64,000 nt of DNA from Stenotrophomonas sp. Ste86 (GTDB taxonomy: Bacteria > Pseudomonadota > Gammaproteobacteria > Xanthomonadales > Xanthomonadaceae). Position numbers and translations under genes: made by a program. Below are positions 28,175 to 36,789 of this stretch, one piece after another (position 1 is the first letter of the stretch; the number at the start of each line of letters is the position of its first letter). The stretch lies in NCBI RefSeq assembly GCF_024519465.1, contig NZ_JALJRW010000018.1, forward strand, positions 1-64,000. Direction: 5' to 3'. Below the pieces are notes generated by a model, which saw only the letters and a program-made list of their open reading frames with translations, made no database searches and was not told where the DNA came from.

Positions 28175-28217
28175 TCCTGCCGCGCGTTGTTTTCCGGCGA
28201 CGTACTGCAGATGCAAG

Positions 28218-28243
28218 AACGGCGGGCAATGCCCGCCGTTTTC
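28218..28243. terminator. Bidirectional terminator after purT
   Basis: Perfect 10-bp stem AACGGCGGGC/GCCCGCCGTT with loop AAT between convergent genes; TTTTCTT follows on the + strand. Confidence 0.85.
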
Positions 28244-28262
28244 TTGACCGTGGTACTGCGGG

Positions 28263-29468
28263 TTACTTCACATCCACCCACACCAGGTGGTGGTCGCTGC
28301 CATCGGCGATCTTGGCCTCCGGGCGGTTGTTGTCCGGCCAGAACACGCCGCTGCCCACGTAGCTGAAACCGACCGACGGCAGCACGTAATCCAGGCGCAT
28401 GGTGCCGGCCTTCGGGCCGAAATCGCCGGTGGCATGGAAGGGCGCGCCCTTGCGCGCGATGCCCTTTTCCGCATACGCCAGGCTGGTCTGCTCGGCACCC
28501 ACGCTGCGCGGGGTCGGGTAGCGCAGTACGCGCGGATGTTCGATCAGCTCCACGATTGCCTCGTGGCGGCCATCGCCATCGACCGGATCGTTGTTCAGAT
28601 CACCCAGGATCACAAAGCGCGCGTCCTGCTGCAGGCCGCCGCACTGGCCGCGGTCATCGCACAGCCACGGCTTGCTGCCGGCCGACAGGTATTCCTGCCA
28701 CAGCCGCAGTTCGTCGTGGTTGCGCGCGGCATTGCGCTTTTCCGGTCCGTCGAACACCGGCGGGGTCGGGTGGGAAACCAGTGCATGCACCACGCCGTTC
28801 GGGGTGGTCACCGGCAGGTCCCAATGCGACTTGGACGACAGCCGCAGCTGCGACCACACGTGGTCGTTGTAGAAGGATTTGCCGGTGCGCGGGTCGATCG
28901 GGCGCAGCGCGCCGGGCAGGGTGCTCCACTTCAGCAGCTGGAAACTGCGTACCTTGGCCGCGTCGATCGGGTAGCGCGACAGCACCAGCATGCCGTACTG
29001 GCCCGGGTGCAGGCCGTAGCCCCACGCATCGTTGCCGCGCGCGCGGCCGTCGCCGCCAATCTGGCCGTTGTTGTCCAGGTCCAGCCCGCTCTGCACGCCG
29101 GTATTGACCGGGGCCAGGTAGCGGTAGGCGTAGTGCAGCGGCTCGCCGCCGCCGGGCTGGGCGGTTTCCAGGTAGCGCTGCTGGAACAGGTCGGCGGCAC
29201 GGTGCGCGTCGTCGTAGTCGAACTCGTTGAGCAGCACCAGGTCCGGACGCACCTGCTGCAGCACCGCGGCGATCTTGCGCGCGTGTTCGCTGTCGCCTTC
29301 CAGCTCGGCGATCAGCCCGCCGGTCTCGTCGTTGTACAGCGAGGTGTTGTAGGTGGCGATCCGCAGCGGCGCGGTGGGGGCTTCCGGCATGGCGGCGGTC
29401 TTGGCAGGGGACTGAGCGCAGGCGCTGCACAGCAGGGCCAGGGCAAGGATCAGGGGATGGGCGTTCAT
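28263..29468 (-). CDS. Endonuclease/exonuclease/phosphatase-family lipoprotein-like protein
   Basis: 401 aa. The N terminus MNAHPLILALALLCSACAQS looks like a lipoprotein signal with a cysteine after a hydrophobic core. The body has EEP-superfamily motifs: RIATYNTSLY at the start, LNEFDYD (metal-binding acidic residue), LGDLNNDP and GSDHHLVWVD at the end. These enzymes cleave phosphodiesters in DNA, RNA or lipids; secreted members often degrade extracellular nucleic acids. Lies 37 bases after bpt on the same strand. Confidence 0.85.
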   Translation of the reverse strand: MNAHPLILALALLCSACAQSPAKTAAMPEAPTAPLRIATYNTSLYNDETGGLIAELEGDSEHARKIAAVLQQVRPDLVLLNEFDYDDAHRAADLFQQRYLETAQPGGGEPLHYAYRYLAPVNTGVQSGLDLDNNGQIGGDGRARGNDAWGYGLHPGQYGMLVLSRYPIDAAKVRSFQLLKWSTLPGALRPIDPRTGKSFYNDHVWSQLRLSSKSHWDLPVTTPNGVVHALVSHPTPPVFDGPEKRNAARNHDELRLWQEYLSAGSKPWLCDDRGQCGGLQQDARFVILGDLNNDPVDGDGRHEAIVELIEHPRVLRYPTPRSVGAEQTSLAYAEKGIARKGAPFHATGDFGPKAGTMRLDYVLPSVGFSYVGSGVFWPDNNRPEAKIADGSDHHLVWVDVK

Positions 29469-29505
29469 CGGCCTATTTTGCACCCGGACGCATTGCAATG
29501 CTGCG

Positions 29506-30261
29506 TCAACGCCCGTCCAGTTCGTCGTCGAAGGCGTGCCAGCGGCGGCCGTCGTAAGCCTCCAGCGGGCGGAAGCGGCGCTTGTAGTCCATCTTGCGGT
29601 GGTCGCGGATCCAGTACCCCAGGTACAGGTGCGGCAGCTGCTCGCGACGGGCCCAGGCAATCTGCTGCAGGATGGCGAAGGTGCCCAGGCTGCGGTGGGC
29701 GTGGTCGGGGTCGAAGAAGGTGTACACCGCCGACAGCCCCTGCGGGGTCACGTCGGTGACCGCGACCCCGAGCAGGGCACCACGGCGGCCAGCCTCGGCG
29801 GGCGCACGCAGTTCCATGAAGCGGCCCTGCGCCCACTGGCCGATCAGGAACTGGTCGAACTCATGCGGGCCGTGTTCGTCCATGCCGCCCTGGGCATGCC
29901 GGTGGGTGAGGTAGCGGTGGTAGAGCGCGAACTGCTCTTCGGTCTGCTGGGCGGCCACGATCCGCACTTCCAGGTCGGCGTTGCGAGCCAGGCAGCGGCG
30001 CTGGCTGCGGTCCGGGGCGAAGCGCGCCACCGGCACACGCACCGACACGCAGGCGTGGCAGTTGGCGCAGTGCGGCCGGTACACCAGGTCGCCGGAACGG
30101 CGGAAGCCCCAGCTCAGCGCCATCGGGTAAAGCGTGCCCAGGCGCGCGTCCTGGGGATCGAGCACCAGGTCGCGCGCGGCCCGTTCCGGCCAGTAACCAC
30201 AAGGGTGGTCACCGGTCTGGAACAGTCGCAGCTCGTCGTCGCGGTCGCCGTGTATTGCCAT
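29506..30261 (-). CDS. bpt: Bacterial aspartate/glutamate leucyltransferase (Bpt)
   Basis: 251 aa aminoacyl-tRNA-protein transferase of the ATE/Bpt family, which adds leucine to proteins with N-terminal Asp or Glu and marks them for ClpSAP degradation. The N terminus has the cysteine motif [15 protein letters not shown] and [18 protein letters not shown]; the C-terminal half has [10 protein letters not shown] and [19 protein letters not shown]. Length is typical. First gene of a pair with the EEP-family gene. Confidence 0.95.
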   Translation of the reverse strand: MAIHGDRDDELRLFQTGDHPCGYWPERAARDLVLDPQDARLGTLYPMALSWGFRRSGDLVYRPHCANCHACVSVRVPVARFAPDRSQRRCLARNADLEVRIVAAQQTEEQFALYHRYLTHRHAQGGMDEHGPHEFDQFLIGQWAQGRFMELRAPAEAGRRGALLGVAVTDVTPQGLSAVYTFFDPDHAHRSLGTFAILQQIAWARREQLPHLYLGYWIRDHRKMDYKRRFRPLEAYDGRRWHAFDDELDGR

Positions 30262-30414
30262 GCGCCCAGCATAGCGCCGGGGCGTCGCAGGGGGCGCGAC
30301 TGTCTGCCAAATGAACATCGCCGGCCAAGCTGTCAACGGCGCCGCCGGCCGGGCGTTGTTACCGGTGTGGGTGCCACGCACCGCACGCCGATACCTTACG
30401 AACCGGAGTGATCC

Positions 30415-31020
30415 ATGCGCAATCGCAAACCCCTTCTGCTGCTGGCCCTGCTGCTGTCCACCGGCGCTGCCGGCCTGGCGGTCGCCGCCGATGCGCCGAC
30501 GCCCGCCGACCCGCCGGCCCGCCCCACGCTCGACACCAACGGCGATGGCGTCATCGACCGTGCCGAGGCGGCCAAGGCCCCGCGCCTGGCCGCGCAGTTC
30601 GACACCCTGGACAAGAACAAGGATGGCAAGCTCTCGCGCGAGGAAATGCCGCGCTGGCACGGCAAGCGCCATGGGCGTGGCCCGGGCGGCGGCGGTGACA
30701 GGATGGCCAAGCTGGACACCAACAAGGATGGCCGCATCAGCCGCGAGGAAGCCAAGGCCGATCCGCGCCTGGCCGCCCGCTTCGACCAGATGGATGTCAA
30801 CAAGGACGGCTACCTGGACAAGGCCGACCGCGAGCTGCGCATGAAGCAGCACCGTGACGCCTGGTTCGCCGCAGCCGATACCAACAAGGATGGCCAGCTG
30901 AGCAAGGCCGAGTTCGACGCAGCCAAGGGCCCGTTCGGTGGTCCGCGTGGGGGCCACGGCGATGGCAAGCACCGCGATGGCAAGCCGCCGATGCCGCCGA
31001 AGGCACCGGCCACCAAGTAA
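30415..31020 (+). CDS. Exported EF-hand calcium-binding protein
   Basis: 201 aa. A signal peptide (about 1-25, ending GLAVAADA) precedes five canonical EF-hand loops: [48 protein letters not shown] and [12 protein letters not shown]. The tail is rich in Gly, His, Lys and Pro. Likely a periplasmic calcium-binding protein; partner unknown. An odd number of loops is slightly unusual because EF-hands normally pair. Confidence 0.92.
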   Translation: MRNRKPLLLLALLLSTGAAGLAVAADAPTPADPPARPTLDTNGDGVIDRAEAAKAPRLAAQFDTLDKNKDGKLSREEMPRWHGKRHGRGPGGGGDRMAKLDTNKDGRISREEAKADPRLAARFDQMDVNKDGYLDKADRELRMKQHRDAWFAAADTNKDGQLSKAEFDAAKGPFGGPRGGHGDGKHRDGKPPMPPKAPATK

Positions 31021-31038
31021 GCCGATCCACGGGTAAGC

Positions 31039-31069
31039 ACACAGCGCCGGTCATCGACCGGCGCTGTGT
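31039..31069. terminator. Bidirectional terminator, 14-bp stem
   Basis: Perfect stem ACACAGCGCCGGTC/GACCGGCGCTGTGT (31039-31052 with 31056-31069) between the convergent EF-hand and sigma-factor genes. Confidence 0.85.
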
Positions 31070-31074
31070 CGTTT

Positions 31075-32280
31075 CTACAGCCGACCGGTCTGCCGCAGGC
31101 TGTAGAGCACCAGGATCGCCACCCCCAGGGTGACCACCACGATCGCCGCGCGGCCGTACATCAGCTGGTACTTCCAGTTCGGTCCATGGCGGCCATGGCG
31201 GGCGGCATCGCGCGCCAGCATGGGCGCCATCACTTTCTGCAGCGGGAACAGGCACTGATAGTTCACTGCGCCCATGCCCGCCGCCATCGCAGTCAGCAGC
31301 AGCCAGACCGGTGCCTCCAGCACGCTCAGCATCAGCACCGACAGGCACATCACCAGCGCGGTGACGCTGCTGAGGACCACGAATGCGCGGACCTGCTCGC
31401 GCTCGCGCGGGGTTTCCGCGTAGGACAGCAGATAGCGCCCGCCGAGGTAGCTGCCCAGCATGCCGCCGAGCAGGCTGCCGACGACCGTGCCGATGCCCAA
31501 CATCTGGCCGGGGGCGGCGGTCTGGCTGAGCGCGGCGCTCAACGAGCCCAGCGCGGTGCCGCCGGACAACGTGGCACCGCCCAGGCCCAGCTTGCTGGTG
31601 CCCAGTCCGGTGCCGAGCAGGATCGCGGCGCTGGCCGTGCCGGGGGCGGCGATGATCAGCACCGAGGCCAGGGTGGTGGCGAAGGCGGCGCTGGGGGCGC
31701 TGCTGCGGGCGAAGTCGCCGAAGCGGCGCAGCATCTCTTCGCGCACGCTGGCGCGGGCGCGCGACAGCCGCTTGCGTACCGCCGCGTCGCTGAGGCCCAG
31801 CAGTTCGGCCACCTGCTGCGAACTCTGGCCTTCGCGGTAGTACAGCAGCAGGGTTTCCCGGGCGTCTTCGGGCAGCGCCGAGATGATTTCCTCGGCCGCC
31901 AGTTCTTCTTCCACCCGCTGCAGCCGCTCGGGCGCGGTCGGGCCGGGATCGGCGGCCATGTTGATCGCGATCTCGGCCGCTTCGCCGGACAGCGGTCGGC
32001 CGCGGTTGGCGCGCAGCCAGTCGCGCGCCAGGTTGCGGGTGATCTGGCGCAGCCAGGGCAGGAAGCTGGACGGGTTGTGCAGCTGGGTGAGCTGCTGCCA
32101 GGCCTTGATGAAGGCTTCTTGGGCGATGTCTTCGCTGGCCTGCACGTCGCGGGTGATCGCCAGGGCGATCGCGGTGACGGTGTTCTGGCAGGCCAGCACG
32201 ATGCGGCCATAGGACTGCGTGCAGCCCTTGGCGGCGGCGGGCAGGTCGCGTTCCAGGGTGGTGGTCAGCAGCAGCGTCAT
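31075..32280 (-). CDS. ECF-type sigma factor fused to a membrane domain
   Basis: 401 aa. Residues about 25-90 match sigma region 2 (SEDIAQEAFIKAWQQL, FLPWLRQITRNLARDWLR) and about 130-185 match region 4 (LPEDARETLLLYYREGQSSQ, SDAAVRKRLSRARASVREEM). The remaining half has several hydrophobic helices (about 198-245, 258-285, 300-345, 372-395). A sigma factor tethered to the inner membrane could be held inactive until released. No separate anti-sigma gene is adjacent, so the C-terminal domain may fill that role. Confidence 0.85.
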   Translation of the reverse strand: MTLLLTTTLERDLPAAAKGCTQSYGRIVLACQNTVTAIALAITRDVQASEDIAQEAFIKAWQQLTQLHNPSSFLPWLRQITRNLARDWLRANRGRPLSGEAAEIAINMAADPGPTAPERLQRVEEELAAEEIISALPEDARETLLLYYREGQSSQQVAELLGLSDAAVRKRLSRARASVREEMLRRFGDFARSSAPSAAFATTLASVLIIAAPGTASAAILLGTGLGTSKLGLGGATLSGGTALGSLSAALSQTAAPGQMLGIGTVVGSLLGGMLGSYLGGRYLLSYAETPREREQVRAFVVLSSVTALVMCLSVLMLSVLEAPVWLLLTAMAAGMGAVNYQCLFPLQKVMAPMLARDAARHGRHGPNWKYQLMYGRAAIVVVTLGVAILVLYSLRQTGRL

Positions 32281-32337
32281 GGCGTCCTTCCCGGGGGTGA
32301 TCCGAGTATGACGACCGCAGCGACGGAATGTGACCGG

Positions 32338-32450
32338 GCAGTGCCGGCCGCTGGCCGGCTCTGCAGCTACCCGCCCGCAGGTAGTGCCGGCCGCTGGCCG
32401 GCTCCGCAGCTACCCGCCCGCAGAAGCAGCCGGCCAGCGGCCGGCACTAC
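32338..32450. repeat. Three GTAG (SMAG-like) repeats
   Basis: Two direct units (from 32338 with GCAG, and from 32381 with GTAG) and one inverted unit ending CTAC at 32450. Stem GCCGGCCGCTGGCCGGC. The inverted unit overlaps the stop codon of the gene at 32447. Confidence 0.9.
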
Positions 32451-32950
32451 TTGGCGGGCTGGATTCTCACCCGGACTTCGTCATCTTCCGGCGGTGCGGG
32501 CTGGGCCGGGGCGGCGGCCGGGGCCGGCTGTACCACCGGGGCAGGGGCCACGGCGGGGGCGCTGCGGTGACGCATCACCACCACCATCGCCACGGCGGCG
32601 ATGACCAGCAGCAGGCCGATGCGGATCCGCCAGGCCCAGTTGCGGCGCGGCGCGACCTCGCCCACCTGGTCGCGGAAAGCGAACTCGGCGGTGGGGTGGT
32701 CGCGGCGGGTGGTTTCCAGCAGGCGCGCATCGCGCAGGATTTCGCGCGCGCGCGGCTGGTCGTTGGCGTGCACCACCCACAGGGTCGGGTGGGTGGTGTT
32801 CTTGCTGGTGTCCAGGTAGCTGAACTGACTGCCCCGCTTGCTGTGGTACGAGCGCCCGTTGGTGATGCGCACTTCGATGCCGGCGTCGCGCAGCAGCTTG
32901 GCCACGCCTTCGACGGTCTCCACGCGCTGGCTGTTGAATATCTGTCTCAT
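32447..32950 (-). CDS. Hypothetical single-pass membrane protein ('pathogenicity-like')
   Basis: 167 aa. A soluble N-terminal part (1-95, RVETVEGVAKLLRDAGIEVR) resembles small signal-transducer-like DUF2007 folds; a transmembrane helix (about 107-125) and an Ala/Pro-rich tail follow. Xanthomonad relatives are often labelled pathogenicity-like without evidence. The stop codon TAG comes from the GTAG of the flanking repeat. Starts one base after the tesB stop, so the two are co-transcribed. Confidence 0.75.
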   Translation of the reverse strand: MRQIFNSQRVETVEGVAKLLRDAGIEVRITNGRSYHSKRGSQFSYLDTSKNTTHPTLWVVHANDQPRAREILRDARLLETTRRDHPTAEFAFRDQVGEVAPRRNWAWRIRIGLLLVIAAVAMVVVMRHRSAPAVAPAPVVQPAPAAAPAQPAPPEDDEVRVRIQPAK

Positions 32951-32951
32951 G

Positions 32952-33869
32952 TCAGTCCTTGGCCGGTACGGCGGCGGCCGCGTCACTGTCGGGCACCACG
33001 CGGATCAGGCCTTCCTGGGCGGTGCTGGCCACCAGCAGACCGTCGCGGGTAAAGAACTGGCCACGCGCCAGCCCGCGCGAATCCTGCGCGCTGGGGCTGT
33101 CTAGCGAATACAGCAGCCAGTCGTCGGCGCGGAACGGACGGTGGAACCAGATCGCGTGGTCGAGCGAAGCCATCTGCACGTGCGGCTGGTAATAGCTGAT
33201 GCCGTGCGGGAAGGTCGCGGTGCCGAGCAGGTGGAAGTCCGACGCGTAGGCCAGCAGCGCCTGGTGCAGCTCGGGCGCATCGCCCACGGTTTCATTCAGG
33301 CGCAGCCACACCTGGTGGTAGGGCGGGCGCTTGGGCGGATGGAGTTCGTCGCGCGGGTAGACATGGCGGAACTCGAACGGGCCGCCGCGCGAGAGCCAGC
33401 GCTGCACCTTGATCGGCAGCCGCTCGAGCACTTCCGGCGGCAGCGGACGGTTGGGCTCGATGTCTTCCGGCTGCGGCACTTCGGGCATCTTGTGCTGGTG
33501 CTCGGCCCCGGTCTCGGCCTGCTGGAAGGAGGCCGCGCAGAAGAAGATCACCTTGCCGTGCTGGATCGCGGTGACCCGGCGTACCGAGAAGCTGCCACCG
33601 TCGCGGGTGCGGTCCACGTCGTAGACGATCGGGTGGTCGATGTTGCCGGCGCGCAGGAAGTAGGCATGCAGCGAATGCACATGGCGGCCGTTGTCCACCG
33701 TCGCCTGGGCGGCCGACAGCGCCTGGCCCAGCACCTGCCCGCCGAACACGTACTTGGTGCCGATGTCGCGGCTCTGGCCACGGAACAGGTTGTCTTCCAG
33801 GCGCTCGAGCGTGAGCAGGTCGATCAGCTCGGAGACGACGGGTTCGTGCGTGTCGGACAAGGGAAGCAA
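32952..33869 (-). CDS. tesB: Acyl-CoA thioesterase II
   Basis: About 305 aa double hot-dog thioesterase hydrolysing acyl-CoA to free acid and CoA. Key motifs are NLFRGQSRDIGTKYVFGGQV in the first hot-dog and HAIWFHRPFRADDWLLY in the second. The start is uncertain: TTG codons at 33869 and 33860 are the best candidates and no ATG lies in frame nearby; the second would give MSDTHEPVVSEL. First gene of a pair with the downstream membrane-protein gene. Confidence 0.93.
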   Translation of the reverse strand: MLPLSDTHEPVVSELIDLLTLERLEDNLFRGQSRDIGTKYVFGGQVLGQALSAAQATVDNGRHVHSLHAYFLRAGNIDHPIVYDVDRTRDGGSFSVRRVTAIQHGKVIFFCAASFQQAETGAEHQHKMPEVPQPEDIEPNRPLPPEVLERLPIKVQRWLSRGGPFEFRHVYPRDELHPPKRPPYHQVWLRLNETVGDAPELHQALLAYASDFHLLGTATFPHGISYYQPHVQMASLDHAIWFHRPFRADDWLLYSLDSPSAQDSRGLARGQFFTRDGLLVASTAQEGLIRVVPDSDAAAAVPAKD

Positions 33870-33897
33870 CCGGCAGGGGGAGGACCCGAATTATAGG

Positions 33898-33919
33898 GTA
33901 GTGCCGGTCGCTGGCCGCA
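33898..33919 (+). repeat. Degenerate GTAG repeat
   Basis: GTAGTGCCGGTCGCTGGCCG, an imperfect unit just upstream of tesB. The rest of 33920-34088 shows no gene. Confidence 0.6.
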
Positions 33920-34088
33920 TGACGGCAATGCACTCGCGCTGCCGCTCCTGCGGTTCGCTTGGCAAACCGCGGGGGCCATGTCATTGCCATCCACGCCCCC
34001 GGCGCTTCGCGGCCGCCCCGCCCTGATTCAGAGGCTCGCTTCAGGCTGGTGGATCCCACCATGCAGCGCATGGTGGGCGGGGGCGTGG

Positions 34089-34388
34089 TTGCCGGCCGTG
34101 GGCCGGCACTGCCTGGGGTGTGGGCATTGCTTGGTTGCCGGCCAACGGCCGGCACTACCTGGGGTGGGCATTGCTTGGTTGCCGGCCAACGGCCGGCACT
34201 ACCTTGGGGTTTGGGCATTGCTTGCTTGCCGGCCAACGGCCGGCACTACCTGCGGTGCGGGCGTCGCTTGGTTGCCGGCCGTGGGTCGGCACTACCGGGG
34301 TGCGGGCATTGCTTGGTTGCCGGCCAACGGCCGGCACTACCTTGGGTTTCGGGCATTGCTTGGTTGCCGGCCATGGGCCGGCACTACC
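34089..34388 (-). repeat. Tandem array of seven GTAG (SMAG-like) units
   Basis: Seven inverted-orientation units (TTGCCGGCCAACGGCCGGCA then CTACC, with variants) separated by near-identical 18-25 base linkers containing GGGCATTGCTTGG. Period is about 41-47 bases. The homogeneous linkers show the array grew by tandem duplication. Confidence 0.93.
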
Positions 34389-34394
34389 GGAGGG

Positions 34395-35174
34395 TCAGCC
34401 TTTGCCGAGGCGTGCTGCGAGGGTGTGCAGTGCCTGCTGGGCGTCCGGGGCGTACCAGGCCTCGACGAAGCGGTCGAGCTGGATCAGGTCCGCGTGCAAG
34501 GCCTCGTGGAGGTCGGCGCGGGCGATCGCGCGGGTCAGCAGCATCGGCTGGCGTGGGAGTTTGAGCAGGCGCTGCAGCCAGGCCACCGCGCGCGGCACCA
34601 CCTGGGCGGCGTCGGCCAGTTCGTCCACCAGCCCGATCTCCAGCGCGCGCTCGGCCGGGACCATTTCCCCGCCCACCAGCAACTGGGTGGCGCGATGGTG
34701 GCCGACCACGCGGCGCATCAGGCGCTGGATGCCTTCGGGGGCGACCAGCCCCACCTGGACCTCGTTCAGCCCGATCACGGTCGGCTGCGCCGGGTCCGGG
34801 CTGCGGGCCAGGATCCGGTAATCGCAGCACAGCGCCAGCACGCAGCCGCCGGCCGGGGCATGCCCGGTCAGCGCGGCCACCACCGGCACCCGGCATTCGG
34901 CCAGCGTGCGCACCGCGCCGAAGAACGCCTGCCAGCTGTCCAGCAGCTTGTGCCTGTCATCGCCATGGCTGAGCAGATGGGGCACGTCCATGCCGGCGCT
35001 GAAGATGCGCTCGCTGCCGGACAGCACGATGCCGTGCACGTCATCGGCCATGGCCTGGTTGAGCGCGCCGATCAGGTGGCGGCACAGCTCGGTGTCCAGC
35101 GCGTTGACCGGCGGGCGCGCCAGCCGCAGTTCGCGGAGGGGGCCATGGTTGATCACCTCGATAAGCGTCGTCAT
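34395..35174 (-). CDS. Enoyl-CoA hydratase/isomerase-family protein
   Basis: 259 aa crotonase-fold protein. The oxyanion-hole segments are FSAGMDVPHLL and LTGHAPAGGCVLALCCDYRI. In place of the usual first catalytic glutamate the second site reads GLVAPEGIQRLMRRVVG, which retains Glu-Gly. Probably acts on short acyl-CoA in fatty-acid breakdown, but isomerase or other crotonase activity is possible. Divergent from the copper chaperone gene, 34 bases apart. Confidence 0.87.
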   Translation of the reverse strand: MTTLIEVINHGPLRELRLARPPVNALDTELCRHLIGALNQAMADDVHGIVLSGSERIFSAGMDVPHLLSHGDDRHKLLDSWQAFFGAVRTLAECRVPVVAALTGHAPAGGCVLALCCDYRILARSPDPAQPTVIGLNEVQVGLVAPEGIQRLMRRVVGHHRATQLLVGGEMVPAERALEIGLVDELADAAQVVPRAVAWLQRLLKLPRQPMLLTRAIARADLHEALHADLIQLDRFVEAWYAPDAQQALHTLAARLGKG

Positions 35175-35208
35175 GCTGCGATCTCGTTGCGGACAGGGAA
35201 CTGAGGCG

Positions 35209-35655
35209 ATGATAACCAAACCATTCGCGTGCGTATTGTTGGCCCTGTGTGCGTTCGCAACATCGGCCATCGCCGCCGAACCGGCGTGCGTGTCGGTGCG
35301 AGAAGGCTGGGTGCGGCTGCCGCCGGGGGCAATGCCGATGGCGGCGGGATATGGGCAGATCCACAATGGCTGCCGTAGCGCCGTGGTGGTGGTGGGCGCC
35401 GGCAGCAAGGCCTTCGGCGATGTGTCGCTGCACGAAACCACGCTGGTGGACGGGGTCAGCCGGATGCGCGCGGTGGAGCGGCTGCCGATCGCGGCCGGTG
35501 CCACGGTGGCGCTGAAGCCGGGCGGGCTGCACCTGATGCTGATGCAGCCGGAGGTGCCGCTCAGCGAGGGCAAGGTGTTGCCGCTGCGGCTGAGCCTGGA
35601 AGACGGGCGCAAGGTGGATGGGCAGTTGCAGGTGCGCAGTGGCGCAGCGCGCTGA
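35209..35655 (+). CDS. Periplasmic copper chaperone PCu(A)C family
   Basis: 148 aa. Signal peptide MITKPFACVLLALCAFATSA, then a single PCuAC domain with the H-M-X10-M-X21-H-X-M type copper site visible as SLHETTLVDGVSRM and GGLHLMLMQP. These proteins carry Cu(I) to the CuA site of cytochrome oxidase. The residue after the first ligand His is Glu rather than the usual Met or Glu, within family variation. Single gene. Confidence 0.9.
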   Translation: MITKPFACVLLALCAFATSAIAAEPACVSVREGWVRLPPGAMPMAAGYGQIHNGCRSAVVVVGAGSKAFGDVSLHETTLVDGVSRMRAVERLPIAAGATVALKPGGLHLMLMQPEVPLSEGKVLPLRLSLEDGRKVDGQLQVRSGAAR

Positions 35656-35673
35656 GCGGCCATTGGCCAGAGG

Positions 35674-35883
35674 TGCCGAGCATGGCTCGGCACTACCGGG
35701 ATGCGTCACAGGGTGATTGCGCGTCGCGCGGGCCATGATCGCCATGCCCGGCCACCGGGATGCGTCACAGGGTGATTGCACGTCGCGCGGCCCATGATCG
35801 CCATGCCCGGCTACCGGGATGCGTCACAGGGTGATTGCGCGTCGCGCGGGCCATGATCGGTAGAGCCGAGCCATGCTCGGCTG
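35674..35883. repeat. 59-base triplicate flanked by GTAG repeats
   Basis: A 59-base unit beginning ATGCGTCACAGGGTGATTGC is present at 35701, 35760 and 35819 (last copy truncated). An inverted GTAG unit (35674-35696) and a direct one (from 35860) flank it. Confidence 0.9.
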
Positions 35884-35909
35884 CCTTTTCCAAGACCCAG
35901 ACGCTGCGG

Positions 35910-36635
35910 TTACGTCCAGTCGTAGGAGAACAGCACCGTGCGGCTGTCTGGTTCGTACAGCATCACGATCGCATCGGCGCCCGCCGCGCACCAGTTGTAA
36001 CCGGCCACTTCGGCGACCGCGAAGAACGGTTTGCCGTCGTGGGTGATGCGCACGTTCTCGGCATCGTCGGGCCGGTCGCGGTCATACATCGCCGGGTCCA
36101 GTGCGATTTCGAATGCCGCCGGGATCTCCGCGGTCTCGGTCCAGTTGCCGCCGGAAATCTGCCCGCCGAGCCGGTCCAGATACGCCTGCTCGCCCGGCTC
36201 GCCATCGCCATAGCGCGAATAGCTGGCCAGGCGGCCGTGGATCTGGAAATAGGCGTGTGCCTTGGCGTAACTGTCGCGCATCTCGGCGATATGCTCCACC
36301 GCGTCGCTGTCCTGCACCTGCTCGCCGATGAAGTAGCCCACGTTGCCGAGGAAGCGCATGCGGTTGTCGGTGGTCAGTTCGAAGGCGATCCAGTTGGTAC
36401 CGGTAAACGCGTTGTGGTGTTCCTGCGTGTCTTCGCCGATGCAGCCTTCATACGGCTCGATCGGGCACAGCATCGTGGCCACGGTGCCGGCCAGTTCCGG
36501 CCGCAGGATGCCCAGGTCGATGCCGATCAGCGGCAGCAGGTGCTGGGCCAGCCACGGTTGCTCCCGGGAAAAAACGTCGGCGGGGAACGGCGTCATTCCC
36601 GGAAGAAGTGTGCGGATGTCAGTCTGGTGGAACAT
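35910..36635 (-). CDS. Conserved hypothetical protein
   Basis: 241 aa, soluble, acidic, no signal peptide or membrane helix. Motif-like stretches include MLCPIEPYEGCIGEDTQEHH and GYNWCAAGADAIVMLYEPD. I do not recognise the family; an internal sensor or immunity-type protein is conceivable but unsupported. The ATG at 36635 follows AAGGA at good spacing. Stands alone between two repeat clusters. Confidence 0.7.
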   Translation of the reverse strand: MFHQTDIRTLLPGMTPFPADVFSREQPWLAQHLLPLIGIDLGILRPELAGTVATMLCPIEPYEGCIGEDTQEHHNAFTGTNWIAFELTTDNRMRFLGNVGYFIGEQVQDSDAVEHIAEMRDSYAKAHAYFQIHGRLASYSRYGDGEPGEQAYLDRLGGQISGGNWTETAEIPAAFEIALDPAMYDRDRPDDAENVRITHDGKPFFAVAEVAGYNWCAAGADAIVMLYEPDSRTVLFSYDWT

Positions 36636-36658
36636 GGCAGTCCTTTGAACGAATGGCG

Positions 36659-36785
36659 GTAGTGCCGGCCGCTGGCCGGCATCCATGCACATCGATCCGG
36701 CGTCATGAGGGTGCCGGCCAGCGGCCGGCAATCATGCACATATCCGTCCGGGAGTCTGAGGTTGCCGGCCATCGGCCGGCACTAC
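36659..36785. repeat. Three GTAG (SMAG-like) repeats
   Basis: A direct unit at 36659, a stem without its GTAG near 36711, and an inverted unit ending CTAC at 36785, all with the GCCGGCC...GGCCGGC stem. They fill the gap between two leftward genes. Confidence 0.88.
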
Positions 36786-36789
36786 CTGC

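Noticed and set aside
34089..34388. Possible CRISPR array
   Set aside because: The repeat is a GTAG palindrome found elsewhere singly, linkers are near-identical rather than unique spacers, and no cas gene is present.
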